Below, in pieces: positions 39,101-52,244 of a stretch of DNA of 64,000 nucleotides (its first letter is position 1; each line of letters begins with the position of its first letter). Source of the DNA: Lichenostomus cassidix (lineage: Eukaryota; Chordata; Aves; Passeriformes; Meliphagidae); the NCBI GenBank assembly GCA_008360975.2, contig CM039184.1:41363797-41427796 (forward strand), read 5' to 3'. The notes below the pieces were generated by a model, which made no database searches, was not told where the DNA came from, and saw nothing but the letters and a program-made list of their open reading frames with translations. The position numbers and the translations under genes were made by a program.

Positions 39101-41896
39101 GGTAATCCCACCTACCCTAACATATAGCCGGATCTGGTCTCAATAGAAGCAGTTATGAAAAGAAGTGATTTCATGTAGGGTTATAAAAAGGCATGAAATT
39201 ACTGCATGTTAATAGCATCAAATGATGTATTTAAAGATCTTTCAGACGGTTTGTCTTTCAGTATATAGTTGTACAACAAAGAGGCCAATATATTTTAGGA
39301 TCACAATCACAGCAAATTTACTAACAACCAGGAATAACATAACATATAAGATTTATATATTTTAGAAAATGGAAGAAATCTTGATACTTTGAGCTCATTT
39401 TTAAGTGGAATTTACGCAGATTCTACCATGAGCTTTTCCCACCACATAAATGAAGGTTTGATTTCTAGTTTTCTTCTACGTGAAAATATTTTTGCTATGT
39501 TATGCCTCAAACATGTGAAATAAAATACTTCCAGATTTAAGAGTATTAAGGAACAGACTTATGAGATAAATAATAAAATAATAAAATTTGAGGAGAAAGA
39601 ATATGAGAAAAGGGATGTTGGACATGATAGTCACACACTGACTGATAGAATGGACCTAGGCCTTTGGCAAGTTTTGTTTATCAGTGTTTAATTACAGGAA
39701 ACCTAATAACCAAAAATATACATGTGGAAGACATATATTACATCTATTCAAGAAAAAGGATGGGGCTTTTAATTTTAAAAATAGGAAAGACAAGAGCTTG
39801 TGTTATCTACTGTTGATTCTCTACCAATGTGAAGCTCTGAACTTAGACATGCTTCCTCTCACTTTCAGTACAGCAAATTGCCTGTGGTCTTTGATGTGCT
39901 TCTTCAAGTGTTAAATTAACAAACCAGCTCCCAAAGCTGTCAGTGAGGAATGCCCCTGCATATTCATTTTCAGCATGAGGCAACATTCACCCTGCAGACT
40001 CAGCAGTCTGCCTGGGTCAGGTCTTCTGGTTTTGACAGGGACCACATTCAAAATAAGTGTATTTACTAGAATAGGAAGAGCTTGTTTGGTTGGTTTTTTT
40101 TATATTTTATCTTGACATAGCAAGTACAAATAAATAGGCATGTACTGCCATGAAATATTCAATCAGAGCCATAAGAAAAAGTAATTTCCTGAGGTCTCTG
40201 AGAAGATATTTTTAAATATATTCTGCCAGCCCTTTGATAAAACTTCCATTTAAATTTCAAGTTACCCAAGGAAGCTATTTAAGTTTTTTAATACTATTTT
40301 ATATTTCAAGGGGAAAAATAAGTTTGTGTTTACTTATGAACTGCATACTAAATTCTGCACACTACAATGATATTTTTATGACTAAAAGACTTCACGCATA
40401 CATTCCCCTATGTATCTACAGTTCTTCTGAAAAGCGTTGTTCTACCCATAGCACACTGACAAACATGACTTCATGATAGACATATGAATTTTGTGCTGCT
40501 TTACTGTTCTACATGACTGCTCTAAAGAATCTGTTAGATTCATCGCAAAAGCAATCTAGAAGTAAATATTAACATTTAAGTTATTAGCCTGAGAAAAATG
40601 TGCACTTTTCCAAATAAAGAACAAGTATTTAAGTTAAATTACCACGACAACTCATGCATTACACATTTTTAATAGAACTGTATTTGTCACATAGCATTGG
40701 ATTTCCTCACACAGTTTCAGAGAAACATGCAGAGGTCATGTCGTAAGTAGTTTACATTGAGTCAGTGGATTAGGCTGAGCAAAGCCCTCTAAAGTGTTTT
40801 GAAGTGAAAATGGGCAAGGCCAAACACAGCAGACACTCAGGGGAAATTTTATGGATAGAACCCATGGAGATTATATTCTTTATGCAAGAGCCTTTTCTAT
40901 AAAAGGCTACCAGGATCTTGTGGTAGGTAAGGGAAAGACAGGATTTAGTGCCCATTGATTGGATTAGAAAGAGTTTGAAGGCAGAGACATAAATTCACAG
41001 GATGCTAAGACAGAGAGTACAATGATAGAGAAACATGAACTGAAGAAGCTGGGCAGCATTAATTCATGAAAACACGTTGCCAGTAGGAGGCTGTGATCAG
41101 CTAAGGGCATCGGAATGAGAAGGACGAGAATGCAAAGAGCGCTAAAGAGCACTGAGGAAACAGACATTGTTAATGACAGTAAAAGTGTTTGTAGGTACTG
41201 CAGAAAGCAAGCACAAAGAGGGATTAGTGGTGAAGAAGCTAAGAATACAGCACTGATTATATTCCAAAAAAGTAATTGGTGAGGATAGAAAGAAGAGAGG
41301 ATTCAAGACAGAGATCTTGAATGGTTCATTGAAAGTGTCTGCCTAATATGATGTGATGGCAAAGAGGAAATAGATGCTGGTAAAAGCTAAAGAGGAGCAA
41401 TAAGCAAAGAGAAACACTTCTACTCTTAAATCTACTGTACTTTTTAAGCTTCACTTATGGTGATGGACAGAAATCAACTAAATTAGGAGCCATATGAAAA
41501 GGGAGAATAATTATTCATTTTTTTCATGCAGAGGAAGCAAACCGGAGTAAAAAAAATTATTAGGAACCAGTTTTAAAACAAGCAGGAGGTACCTTTCACA
41601 TAGCAAATAAGATATTACAGAACTTTCTTATCCCCACAGGAAATTATTGAGGCCTGAACCATAAGTAGATTCAGAACATGTTCAGAGACATTGATAGAAT
41701 AAAGGTTTCTCATGGTCTACTACATATAGTAACACAAATTACAGCTCTAGACTCCAGATTCAAAGGAGGAAGTTCTATGAGGTTTCTGTTTTGTCATATG
41801 TTCTCCAGGATCTGCTGACAGTCACTATGACATACTGGACATGGGTTGATTGACTTATGCATTCCCTCTGTCTCTTCTCTGTGCAAAGAGAGAAAG

Positions 41897-41931
41897 ACAC
41901 ACACACACAACACAGAGAGAGAGAGAGAGAG
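41897..41931. repeat. Compound (AC)n-(AG)n microsatellite
   Basis: ACACACACACACA is followed by a short junction and then a run of about nine GA dinucleotides. Confidence 0.95.
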
Positions 41932-43878
41932 AAAGGAAAGTGACTTTTATCAAGCACTGTGTTCCCATGGTTAACAAAAAATATATATTTTTTTAAAGAT
42001 ATGATCATTGCCAAAGATTTCTAAAGTGCAGAATCTCAGATGCTGAGCCCTGTTGGACCTATCATGGGCACTCTTGGGAAGACCCAGTCTAAGAATAGGA
42101 GAATGATGATGCTCTGTGGCAGAAAAAGTAAATTCATGCTGCCCTCCATATGAAGGATGTGAAGTCAGGCCAATCAAAGATCAAAAGAGCACTTAGCTTT
42201 GTAAATCTTCATTTAGTCATTTATGCTGAGATACAGTATAAGTTAGAAATTAGTGAAACTAAACTACTAATATATGTGAAAGACAACAGAAGCTGTCAGG
42301 CAATCAGAAGATCACACTAGCAAACACATTCAGGATAACAATATAGTGTAATAGTATAGAAAGAGTATTTGAAACACTACAGAATCCTGCGTCTGTTCTA
42401 TTTTAATTATTCCAAATGTGACTTCCTTTAGAAGGAACAGTGGAGATAAGACTTGAGTAGAAAAGATGATGAGATGGGGACCAATAGGTAAAATCAAAGG
42501 AACTGGCGATTCTGGCTAGAGTCTCTGTCTACAGAAATCTGTAGGGAAAAGTCCTGTGGATAGATCATCTTTCACCAGTGAAGTACAACTTCTATTTTAA
42601 TGCAAATGGAAATATCCTTAATTTATCTGATGGAAAAAGCTCATGGTAGAATCTGTGCAAATTCCACTTTTTTAGTCTTTTAAATCATCATGGATCCAAG
42701 TGCATTTGAACTGAGCTGAGACTGAGGTGTATATATGTAAATCTATACACATACACTTATCTATATAAACACAAAGGGGGAGGTGCTGATGGTTTGTGTA
42801 TAAATAGATAGATATGTAGATAGGACAGACAGCTGTACAGTGATTAGTCTTTGTCCAAAAAGAAACATTTTTCAATTCAAAGCCCTCCACTCAACACTTC
42901 CTTTTTGTTTCTTTTCTTGAAAGCCACTGGAATGTAAAGATAATCCCTGTAAAACATCTGAACAGTGTCAGCTAAATGCTGACAGAAGAAAGCTGTGAAT
43001 CAAAGAATAGGAAGATGGAGGGATCCACAGTCCATATCAGAACTCAGTAATTTAAATAATTGTGTGTAGAGGAAAGGCAAACTTCTGTCAAAATTATTGC
43101 AGCTTTTTTTTCATTTTTCAGCACAAAAATATGTTGAGCTTCTATAAATGGAAAGCCATTAATAAGATTTCGTTTAAACTGCTATTATAGCTGTGCCTAA
43201 TAGGTGTGAAAAAACATATTATTCTGTCTTGATATTTTTTGAGTCACAGCATTTTTTATTACTGTTAACTACGTCTGACCAGTTTTGTTGTAATAGTTGA
43301 TGCATGATATTGGTCAACTCAGCAAAAAACTCCTTTGCTATGGGGAATGTGTTTAATTACAACAGAACCAGCTAACTGTCCTTTATTCAAGATCAGAGGA
43401 TGCATACTGCTATTAGTCAGTGTTATGGCCCACTACTTCAAACCCATTCCATGCCTTGTGCCCCAGAGCAAAGCCAAGAGCAAGTACACCAAAGGTACAA
43501 TTTACAAGAGGTAATGTAATTCACAGAAGCAACAGAACAGAGGAACTACAGCAATAAATACCTTGCAGACACAAAAAGAGCCATTTTCATTTTAAATTTT
43601 GCACAGCATCCTACAATCAAATATCGATGAAAGATTTTCAGGAAAACACATAATCACCCTCAAGCTAGTCATTAAGAAAATATGCAACTTTTCCCATATG
43701 TCTTTGGCTAAACTATTCTTTTTTTTTGGTAACATAATAGTACTTGTTTCTTACATTTTCCCAGAGGAGTGTTATACATGTTATTTATATGCATATAAGT
43801 CACAGTTTTCAGTTTTGTGTGTTCCATGACATCTGAAGAATATTCTCATATATTTCATCCTCTGTGGTGTCATAAATG

Positions 43879-44700
43879 TGTTTTAAGATCGTGTAAAGAG
43901 TCACCTCAAAGGTATCAGCAAAAGCAGGTTTAATATAAAAGTGGAAGCACGACAAAGTTCATTGAAAAGGCTCAGTCCTACTACTTGAGAGATGCTTAAA
44001 GCACATAGAAGAAAAGCAGCCTGAAAACTAAAAGCAATGAATCTAAACCAAAAGGCAACCTGTGTGAAGGCTGGGGGAGGGGAGAAGGAGAATGGGATGG
44101 GGAAGGTAAAGATGAAAAGAAATAAAAAGACCTTCCTGTTGTGTCACCAGGTTCAGAGTAGACCCCCTTGCTAAACTGAGCTCTGGACTTGACTAACTGC
44201 TTAGGCCTAAAGTTTTAACAGCACTTAATGACACTTAATCAATAGCTTAAGTTACACAATTTAACAAAAGATTCATATAGAAATTTCTATAGCACAAGAG
44301 TATCTCAAGGCCTAACTTATGAATCTAAAATACTTTATCTAGGAGAGCAACATTCATTTGCTCTAGCATAATCACACTCACATGCACATAGATGTAAAGA
44401 ATATGTACAGGATACACCTGTGAAAAATTCCCCTCAAATTCAGTGAATTATTCACATCAATGCCTTCTCACCAGGGAAAGAGTTGCTCCTTGAGAGTGGG
44501 GGTATCAGCCCAGGTTCCATCAGCAGTGTTTGACATCAGTTTTCCAAGTATAGCAAACTTGAGGCTTTGCTGGCTCTGAGAGGTGCCCATTCAGAAGGAG
44601 GTTGCTCTTTGCAGCCTGGCTGGTCCAGGAGGGCTCAAAGGGTCTCATGTTGAACTGCTTTTTCCTGGGTCACAAGAGAGTGGGCTTTAGTCATAATTTT
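43879..44700 (-). mobile_element. Possible decayed LTR
   Basis: On the minus strand the left part reads like an LTR R/U5: ATTAAA at about 43930-43935, followed by CCTGCTTTTGCTGATACC and a terminus with TGTTTTAAG on the plus strand at 43879. The layout resembles the LTR at 11,293. Purine-rich and GC-enriched segments at 44,060-44,110 and 44,460-44,690 would be U3. I cannot find a convincing TATA box or right terminus, and the element may extend to about 44,990. Treat as a hypothesis. Confidence 0.35.
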
Positions 44701-47700
44701 TCATCCTGGACACAATTTGGGTAGGGAACTTTCTTTCAAAGTTTGATAACAAAAGATGTTTTTCCACTTGAGTTGTTATTCGGGCAAGAAAAAATAAGTT
44801 TCCAAAGCTCTTCATTAAAACACAGGAGCGCATTATACATCATTACTTCGTGTGAGCAGACAGTGTTTCTGATAAGCTGAAGAGGAGCTCAGTCCAGGTG
44901 CTGTTCATCAAGGCCAAGGCCTAAGGAGCATTTCTCAGATCATAGTGTAGCCTGGGGGATGTTGCACTGCCACACATGGTCATAAATACCTAGTCAGTGG
45001 AAACAAAGAGGCTATGTATAGAAACCAAAGCAGGCTGCTCTGCTCTATTCCTGTAAATATATGGAGGAATGTACTCCTGTATTGTATGCTGCTGTATTAT
45101 ACAAAGTAAGGGTTTAAAGAATTAAATGTGGGTTGTCTTTTATTATAAAAATTATTTCTTTTTTGTGCAAGACTTGTGTAAATGCCAGAACTGATCTTTT
45201 AAATTCATTTACTTGTGTGGGTCCATGAGAAAGTGCATTGCCTTTACCTAATCATCTTCTAAGATATCCTTACATACATTGTGTGTAATATACATTTTCA
45301 TTTCTAAAGGCTTTTCTATTTCAGTGGATACATACAGCTTATTATTTGAATGCAATTAATGTAAAGAAATATTCTCAGGCAAGTGCAAAAAAAGGCAAAA
45401 GGTTGTTAGTTTGCAAAATTTTGTTCAGCATCCCATAGTTTTAGATTGTGGCCTTGAAAAAGTAATTGAAAAATATGAGAACTAAAATGGAATAGCATTT
45501 AAATTATCAGTACATACATATGTTGTATCAGACCTCACACTCTGAAGACAGAAGCATTGTTATTTGCAAACCTCAGTAAATCTCTGTATGGAAAATGGCT
45601 GGAAACTGAATTAATATCCATGTCAAACTACATGTTAGCAGGGCCTCTGGCTGTTTTAAAGCAGCTGGATAAGTGCCTTTGTTGCTCAGGTTTTTTAATC
45701 CGTTTTGTCTTCAATATAAGAACAAAGCAAAAGGTGATTTCTCTGTGTGTGTCGTAGGTGTGTGTGTGCCTGTTTGTGTGTCTGAGTACATTGGTAGTAG
45801 GAGCAAAGAAATAAAGATATGCCCTTTTGAGCATCCCTCATATCACCCCTTCATTCATAGAACTTTGTATTTACTTTCATTTTCAATAATTATTGACAAT
45901 AATGCTGTAATTACAGTATATCACTTTAATCTACCATTTGCTGACTCTTTTCTATCCCCCATGTTAACTGGTTTATTTTAGAATTGTTTTTCTTTCATAG
46001 TCCATTTATTTCTACCTTCTAATTTTCTTTCCTTCTTATTTGTGACAGAAATAAAGACCCTGATAAATAAATGTTAGTCTGATTAATTAAATAAACCACA
46101 AATATTTTTCCTTTACCTTTGCTGTACTTTAAGGTTTTTGTTGTTTCCTGAAGATGGAAAATCCAATAATAGTAACAAAATCTACACAAGATGCTTGTCT
46201 ACCTAACTGTCCCAGGACATGAATATATCTCTCTTCTTGGCCTTCTTTAGTTTAGTCAGTAATTCTAGGACATTGTAAGATTGTCTTCCATGAGTTGGCC
46301 TCATAGAAAAGAGCCAAAGCAAACAGTTTTAACTCAAATATCTAAGCATCCATTTAACATTTACAATTTAATGTCAAATCAAGAATGCAGCCATATAGAA
46401 GTAAATTGCCTGTGTAAGGAGGGCAAAAAACGAGCTCAGACTCAATAGATTTAGCCAGAAACTCTAAGCCAAAATATTGCACCAAAGAATTTAGGAAGGA
46501 AAAGGATTCTGATCCAAGGAATAGAATCCCACTGACGTAATTTTTTTTATTATTATTATTTTAAATAGAATCCAAATTTGTTCATTAGCAGATCACTGTA
46601 GATTTCATTCATACTCTGATCATTTACCTAACCATGCAAAAAGAGCGATATGGGGAGGGGTTTATTTTTTTTTCCAAGCTGTGCAATGAATGTAGACTGA
46701 GACTATATTACAGTTGTCTCATAAACTGTAAAGTAAATAAAGAAAATTCACAAAATTCAATATATTGCTAATAAGCAGAATCAGGTGTCAGTATTTCCTT
46801 TATAGTTGTTACGGTTTTTTGTTTTGTTTTCCTAGTGAGACGTTTCCTAAAATGAACATTTCATAGTCTTAATGTTGTGCCTGTAGACACCCCACCATTT
46901 TCATCATAAAAATAATAAATTTGAACCATTATAAATATTGGTATATATTTCAGAGCTAGGCCATTGTTGAGATAAAGATGGAAGTCAAAAATCCTAAAAT
47001 TTGTTCAGCAGTGCTGAAATGAGTAACAGGAGGCAAGAAAAATGCAGAAAGATGGAGAGTGTCAGTGCAGACGTCTCACATTTTCCTCTGAAATTGCCAT
47101 GACTGAGACCATACAGATGGATGCAGCAGGGCCTCCAGTAACGTGCAAGAGGAGTATATATTTTATTTATTTATTCACTCTTCCCTTTAATTTCCCATTC
47201 CAGAATTTGTTTAGCAGCAGACAGTAAAAATCAATTGTTTTTTTACAAGTGCAAGTGCAAAAAGACAGATTTTCTGAAAAGTCGTATTTTCTAGCAAAAA
47301 TAGGCTGCTCTGAAATGTACAAATCTTAAGTATTAACATTTATGGATCCAGAATACCACAGAGTTTTACCGTATAGTGAAGAATCAGATATTGCAGCTCC
47401 TAGAGAAATAAGACTCCCATTGGCATCTACAGAGTTTTGCTTGAGGTCAGAAAGCAGGATCAGACACTAAATCACAGTGCAGCTGTCAGACTAAGCCAGA
47501 AACAATTTCCATACATCACTTCTTCTTCACTATATTTCAAAAAAAGTGGGTCTCACCCATCTGCTGCTTAGAATTTTTTTTAATGAAGAAATGCAAACAT
47601 AACTGATTGAGACATCAGTGTCCTTCTATATCCAGAATTAAGTAACATGGGATATGCATATGACATAATATTCTGTGAGTTTCCTTAATGACTTCATTTT

Positions 47701-49369
47701 CTTTTGTAGACAGCCTTGGTAGTCTCTCTAGCTAAAATATCACAAGAAGCTCAGTATTTCAAAACTAATCTCTTGATGATGTTTTTAAATATCTTAAAGA
47801 TTTTAAATGATTAAAAAAAACCCAGTATTGTTTCTGCTTTCTTCCCTTCATATTCTGGATCTTTTTTGGTGTGCCTTTTTTCTTGTGGGTATAATTAAAG
47901 AAGGAAGTGAAAGTACAACTAAATCAGTTAATAGAAAACCTAAGCACTGGGAACAATAGTGAAAAATAAAAAGAGATTACATCAAACAATACTCATGATG
48001 ACATGTTGATTGATACAGCACAAGCACTCACAGAGCAGTATATTATGTTCCTAAGGTGACACACTGGGTCACAAGTGATTTGCAGACAATGTGAGTTTTA
48101 GCTAAATAGAGAGAGAAACTGATAAGCAAAGTCTTCATGAGCAGAAATGTCTATCAGAGAGGTGAAAAAGAGGGCAGTCTAACAGGGTGGATGAACAGAT
48201 GAAAGATCAGTTGTTACAGAACTGAGGTGGGAAGACTGAGAGCTCAACTCTGCCCCACAGACCACAGAAGGACAGGGAGAGTAAGTGTTGGTGAAAGATG
48301 GTAAACAAGAACAAATAAATTTGAGACTTTCTGGAAAGGAAAGCATGGAGAGATTATAATTACTTTCCTTTTTTTATGCACACTGCAGTCCTGAAGAAAA
48401 AGTTAATTCCTTATGAGAAGACTCTTTCCATGCACATGACAACCAGACAAAAGTATTTTCTGTAATGATAAAAAGTAGATCTGAAGACTTCGCTGAAATG
48501 CACCATAAGTATCAGGGATCATCCGTAAAATAATTCTCAGCCACTTCCTGCACATGTGTTTAGTAATGGAAATAGCATAGGAGTAAAATATCTAAAAAGA
48601 AACAGTTGTCCATACACAATAAAATAGACATGCTGAAATATTTATCATTTTTTCTACTGTATATGATATACAAATTATTTAGAAGTGCTTGCAACTCTCC
48701 TTTAGTGTGTGTAAATGAATTAAACAGAATAGTTCACAAGATTTTAAATCAAACGTCAAGATTTCCAATGGAGAAATTAGATTTTTTTTTAATTTAGCAT
48801 GCATGTGAATCAGTTCAGATTTTTTAAGATAATTTAGCTTAAAAGCTACATGAAAATCTCCTTACACATTTTTAATAGCCTAACTTAATTATAAAAAATT
48901 GCTGTTGACACAGGATTTACACTTGTCCTTACACTGTGTCATTTTTCAAATGCAAACAAGATACCTGCTGAGTATTAGCTTCAGAAAGCATGTGAAATAT
49001 AAATTGCTGAGTAAATATCTCTACCATGCATGCAGAACTTAATTCATGCTTAAAATAATCTTTCTAGGATCATCCACTTTTTTAATTTTAAGTTCAAAAA
49101 CACTGCTATGCCTCAATTTAATCTGCAGATAAAATGTAGGTAACAAATACCCTGTATGCTGTGACCTGAGGCCCTGAGAATTCTTTATTAGGGTTTGGAC
49201 AGAACACAAGACTGGTTGTATTCATGTTTTAAGTAAAACTTTACAATTTTCAGACTCAAAGAGTTTTTATTGTTTTCTATTTTCTTTCTTTCTCAAGCTA
49301 ATATATTAATTAGGAATGACCTGCAGTGGATACAGCACACAAAATATACCTGATCGGAGCCCAACTCCT

Positions 49370-49407
49370 CAAAAAAACAAAAAAAACCCAAAAAAAAAAC
49401 CCAAACA
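49370..49407. repeat. A-rich low-complexity tract
   Basis: Runs of seven to ten A separated by C or CCC, ending CCCAAACAC. Confidence 0.9.
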
Positions 49408-50296
49408 CATTAGATTTTCTAAACAAAACTTTAAGATGCAATTCCTGAAGCAAACTTCTCTATGGACTTCAGGATGTTCAGGCATGTCAGCCATTGTTAC
49501 GTATTAATAATGCAAAGAGGTCAGCAGTGATGTTCCAACTTTGACACTATTGTTTGGCGAACAGGCCAAGCATTTTTCCTGCATCCTTTGCTCCCTTTTG
49601 CTTTCTTCTGCTTTTGATGAAGCATAGAGCATGTGCACTGCAATTCTCACTCCGACTGTCACTCACAGCTAAATGTGCTGTGAAACATGGAAGATGTGAG
49701 GCTGAGTTGGTTGCTCATATCTCTGAAGATAACCCCTAGAGACATATTAATCTGGAAGTTCCTATGTGGATATATGTGAACCAGCTAAAGACAGTGAGAT
49801 AAGCTTACCACAGACCAAATATCCTGCTTTGCAGAAGTTATGTTTTAAAAATATAATCTGCCAGCTTTAAGGGTTTAATCCTACACATCAGAGGTGATGA
49901 GCATTGCTTGTACAAGCACAAGATAAAAAAGGATGAGCTGCAAAGGGAGCACAGCAAAGCTTGCAGATGCATTAGTGGGAAAGCACTGCTACATAAATGT
50001 CAGCTTGTTCCCATCTAGACAGATGTTAAGGCAAAAGATGAGAAAGAAGAGTTTAGTCCTTGCTGACAGTTCAAAATGATACTTGAGACCACCTCTCTCC
50101 AGGCACGCCAATCACCCTCACCTCTCCTGTGTTAACCAGAAGTGAGCCCATAAATCTGGATAACCTGCTGGAACTATGCAATACTTTGGTCCTTGTCCAG
50201 TGATGACACACACCTGTGAAAACAGTGATGCTCATGCTCTGCCTCCTTCTCTCCCTATTGCCTACAGCACAAGGACAAAAAGGAATAGTTCTCTTC

Positions 50297-50321
50297 TTAT
50301 TTATTTATTTATTTATTTATT
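50297..50321. repeat. (TTAT)n microsatellite
   Basis: Six perfect copies of the tetramer. Confidence 0.95.
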
Positions 50322-52047
50322 GCAGAGACATTTACACTGTGCAGTTCCTGTATTTGTGGCCTCCTTACTACCATTTGCACTAAATCTGGCATGCTGAGTA
50401 TCTGTTTAGCATTAAGCATGAATGCCTTCCTTTGAAAGGAATTTCTCTTTAATTTTTATGCCTCTTTTAAAAGTGCTCTCGAAAGCCCTAGGCCAAACAG
50501 CCATTTTTCATTTTCATGAATAAGGTATCTTGAATAAGGTGATCCCCAGGCCCCGAGTGACTTTTGAATTCTGCATAAACGTTAGAATTTGAACTCTACT
50601 CACAAAACACCATGCCCAGTGGATTTTTTTTTTGGGGGGGAAAGCCTTCAAATACCATAAGGGAAACATTTCCACAAAATTTCTAGATCTTAGTGTATGG
50701 GTGTGCAGCTGTACATATATTCATCTCATTTAATTCACAATGCAAAGTCTTGTTATCTTTCCTGCCATTTTAATCTCACTCCAGCTGTCATCTTAGTATA
50801 AAAATGTACCTATTTGATCTCAATTCAGACAAAGCAGGATTATGAAAAAATCTTCTGTCACAAGATTCAGCACATATTGGGCATGTCAGAAACATTCAAT
50901 AGCATTAGAATGTGAGTTAAATATTAAAATCTCAATTGTTTAGAACCTTATATTGGCAGTTGTTACTGTCTCATTTATTCTGGGTTCAGAAAGAGAAGTA
51001 AGAAATGAAACAAACCCAAAGAAGTAGGCCTGAAACAACTTGTTATCACAAAATAGTCGCAATTCAAGTTAGTAAAAACCAGCCTTATTTCTTGCTAAGA
51101 TATAAAAAGAAAGTAAACCACAATTTTCACACCAAGAGTCAGTAAGCGTATTTGTTTCTGCCTCTGAAAATGGTCTTTCTTCACAAAGCTCTTCAGCATG
51201 ACTTTCTGCCTGTAATAACTGCTGAGACTGCTGGCACTAGTATGTAATGACCACATCCCCACCAGCCTCTGTTTTCTCAATGTGTCACCTGCCTGAAACA
51301 CTACATCCTCAAAACAGTGTTCTTCATGCTTTATTCTGTCATATGTCATGGTTTTTTTCCACACTAACTGTATAAGACCTCTGACTAAAATATAAAATCC
51401 ACCCATTTCTCTACTGAAAGTATTTTCCCAATGCCGTGTTTGATTCACCTCCAGGGAATTACAAAATTCACTATCATCTGAGTCACTATTTTGTATTCCC
51501 TAAATAAAAAGATAACAACAAAACCATTCTCCACTTCTTTGGACACTGCTGAGAATCACCTTAAAAATACTACAGAGATAAATCTTGCGTAAGTAAAGAA
51601 GTTTAAGATCAGATCTGAGAGAAAATTGTTGTCTCAATCCACAGTGCTTTCTATCATCCTTTTTTCTTAAATTTTCTCAGGGTCTTTTGAGCTGCAAAGA
51701 AAGGCTTATGCAGTAAAGAACCACGAACCCAGCTTAAGCTCAGAGGGTGTAGAAAATCCATGATAAAGTCATGTTGTCTAAAATTGTTGATGCATGGTTA
51801 AAGCTTGTGTCTTGCACAATTTAGATGATGTTTTGGTTTCATCCCAGCAAGAAATTAAGCACCAGGCATCCCCTAACTCCCAGCACTGGTGAATACCAAG
51901 ACTGTTCTACTCTGTTCACATTCACTTTGCTGAGATTATATGAGCTGTCCTTTCCACCCTGGAGCAAAGAAAAAATATTGTCTTAGCAACTTTGTTGAAA
52001 CTTACATATTCATTAAAAATACATAAAGTGTGGGGCATTGGGTAGGA

Positions 52048-52244
52048 TTTTTTTTTTTTGTTTTGTTTTATTTTAGTTTTGCTTTGTTCTGTTTGTTTGT
52101 TTGGGGGTTTTTGTTTTATTTTTTTGTTGGTTCTGTTTGTTTGGGGTTTTTTGTTTGTTTGTTTTGGTTTTGTTTTTTGGGTTTTTTGGGGGGTTTTGGG
52201 GTTTGGGTTTTTTTGGGGTTTTTTGTTTGTTTGTTTGTTTTGTT
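52048..52244 (+). repeat. T/G-only tract with quadruplex-type core
   Basis: Nearly 200 bases composed almost wholly of T and G on the plus strand, built from TTTG, TTTTG and TGGGG-like units. The core 52179-52218 has five G-tracts (3, 6, 4, 3 and 4 G) separated by T loops of 6, 4, 3 and 7 bases, which meets the usual intramolecular G-quadruplex rule. The two overlapping Phe/Leu/Gly-rich open frames are composition artefacts. Confidence 0.95.

Larger units (their letters stand above)
33251..43878. other. Long AT-rich interval, no gene seen
   Basis: About 10.6 kb without a supportable gene or transposon. It includes a small 15-bp purine duplication at 35484, a strong palindrome at 36113, a compound CA/GA microsatellite at 41897 and a moderately GC-rich patch at about 39915-40060. 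All open frames are 80 codons or fewer. Confidence 0.55.
44701..52047. other. Mostly AT-rich sequence, no gene seen
   Basis: Background with an A-rich tract at 49370, a TTAT array at 50297, and a T10G7 junction at 50624-50640. A 117-codon minus-strand frame at 51095-51448 is the longest here; it has no domain I recognise. Confidence 0.5.

Noticed and set aside
41000..41400. Purine-rich region considered as another CR1 ORF2 fragment
   Set aside because: No ordered blocks or endonuclease or reverse-transcriptase motifs could be found.
51095..51448. 117-codon minus-strand open frame
   Set aside because: No domain or family resemblance and no supporting transcript signals.
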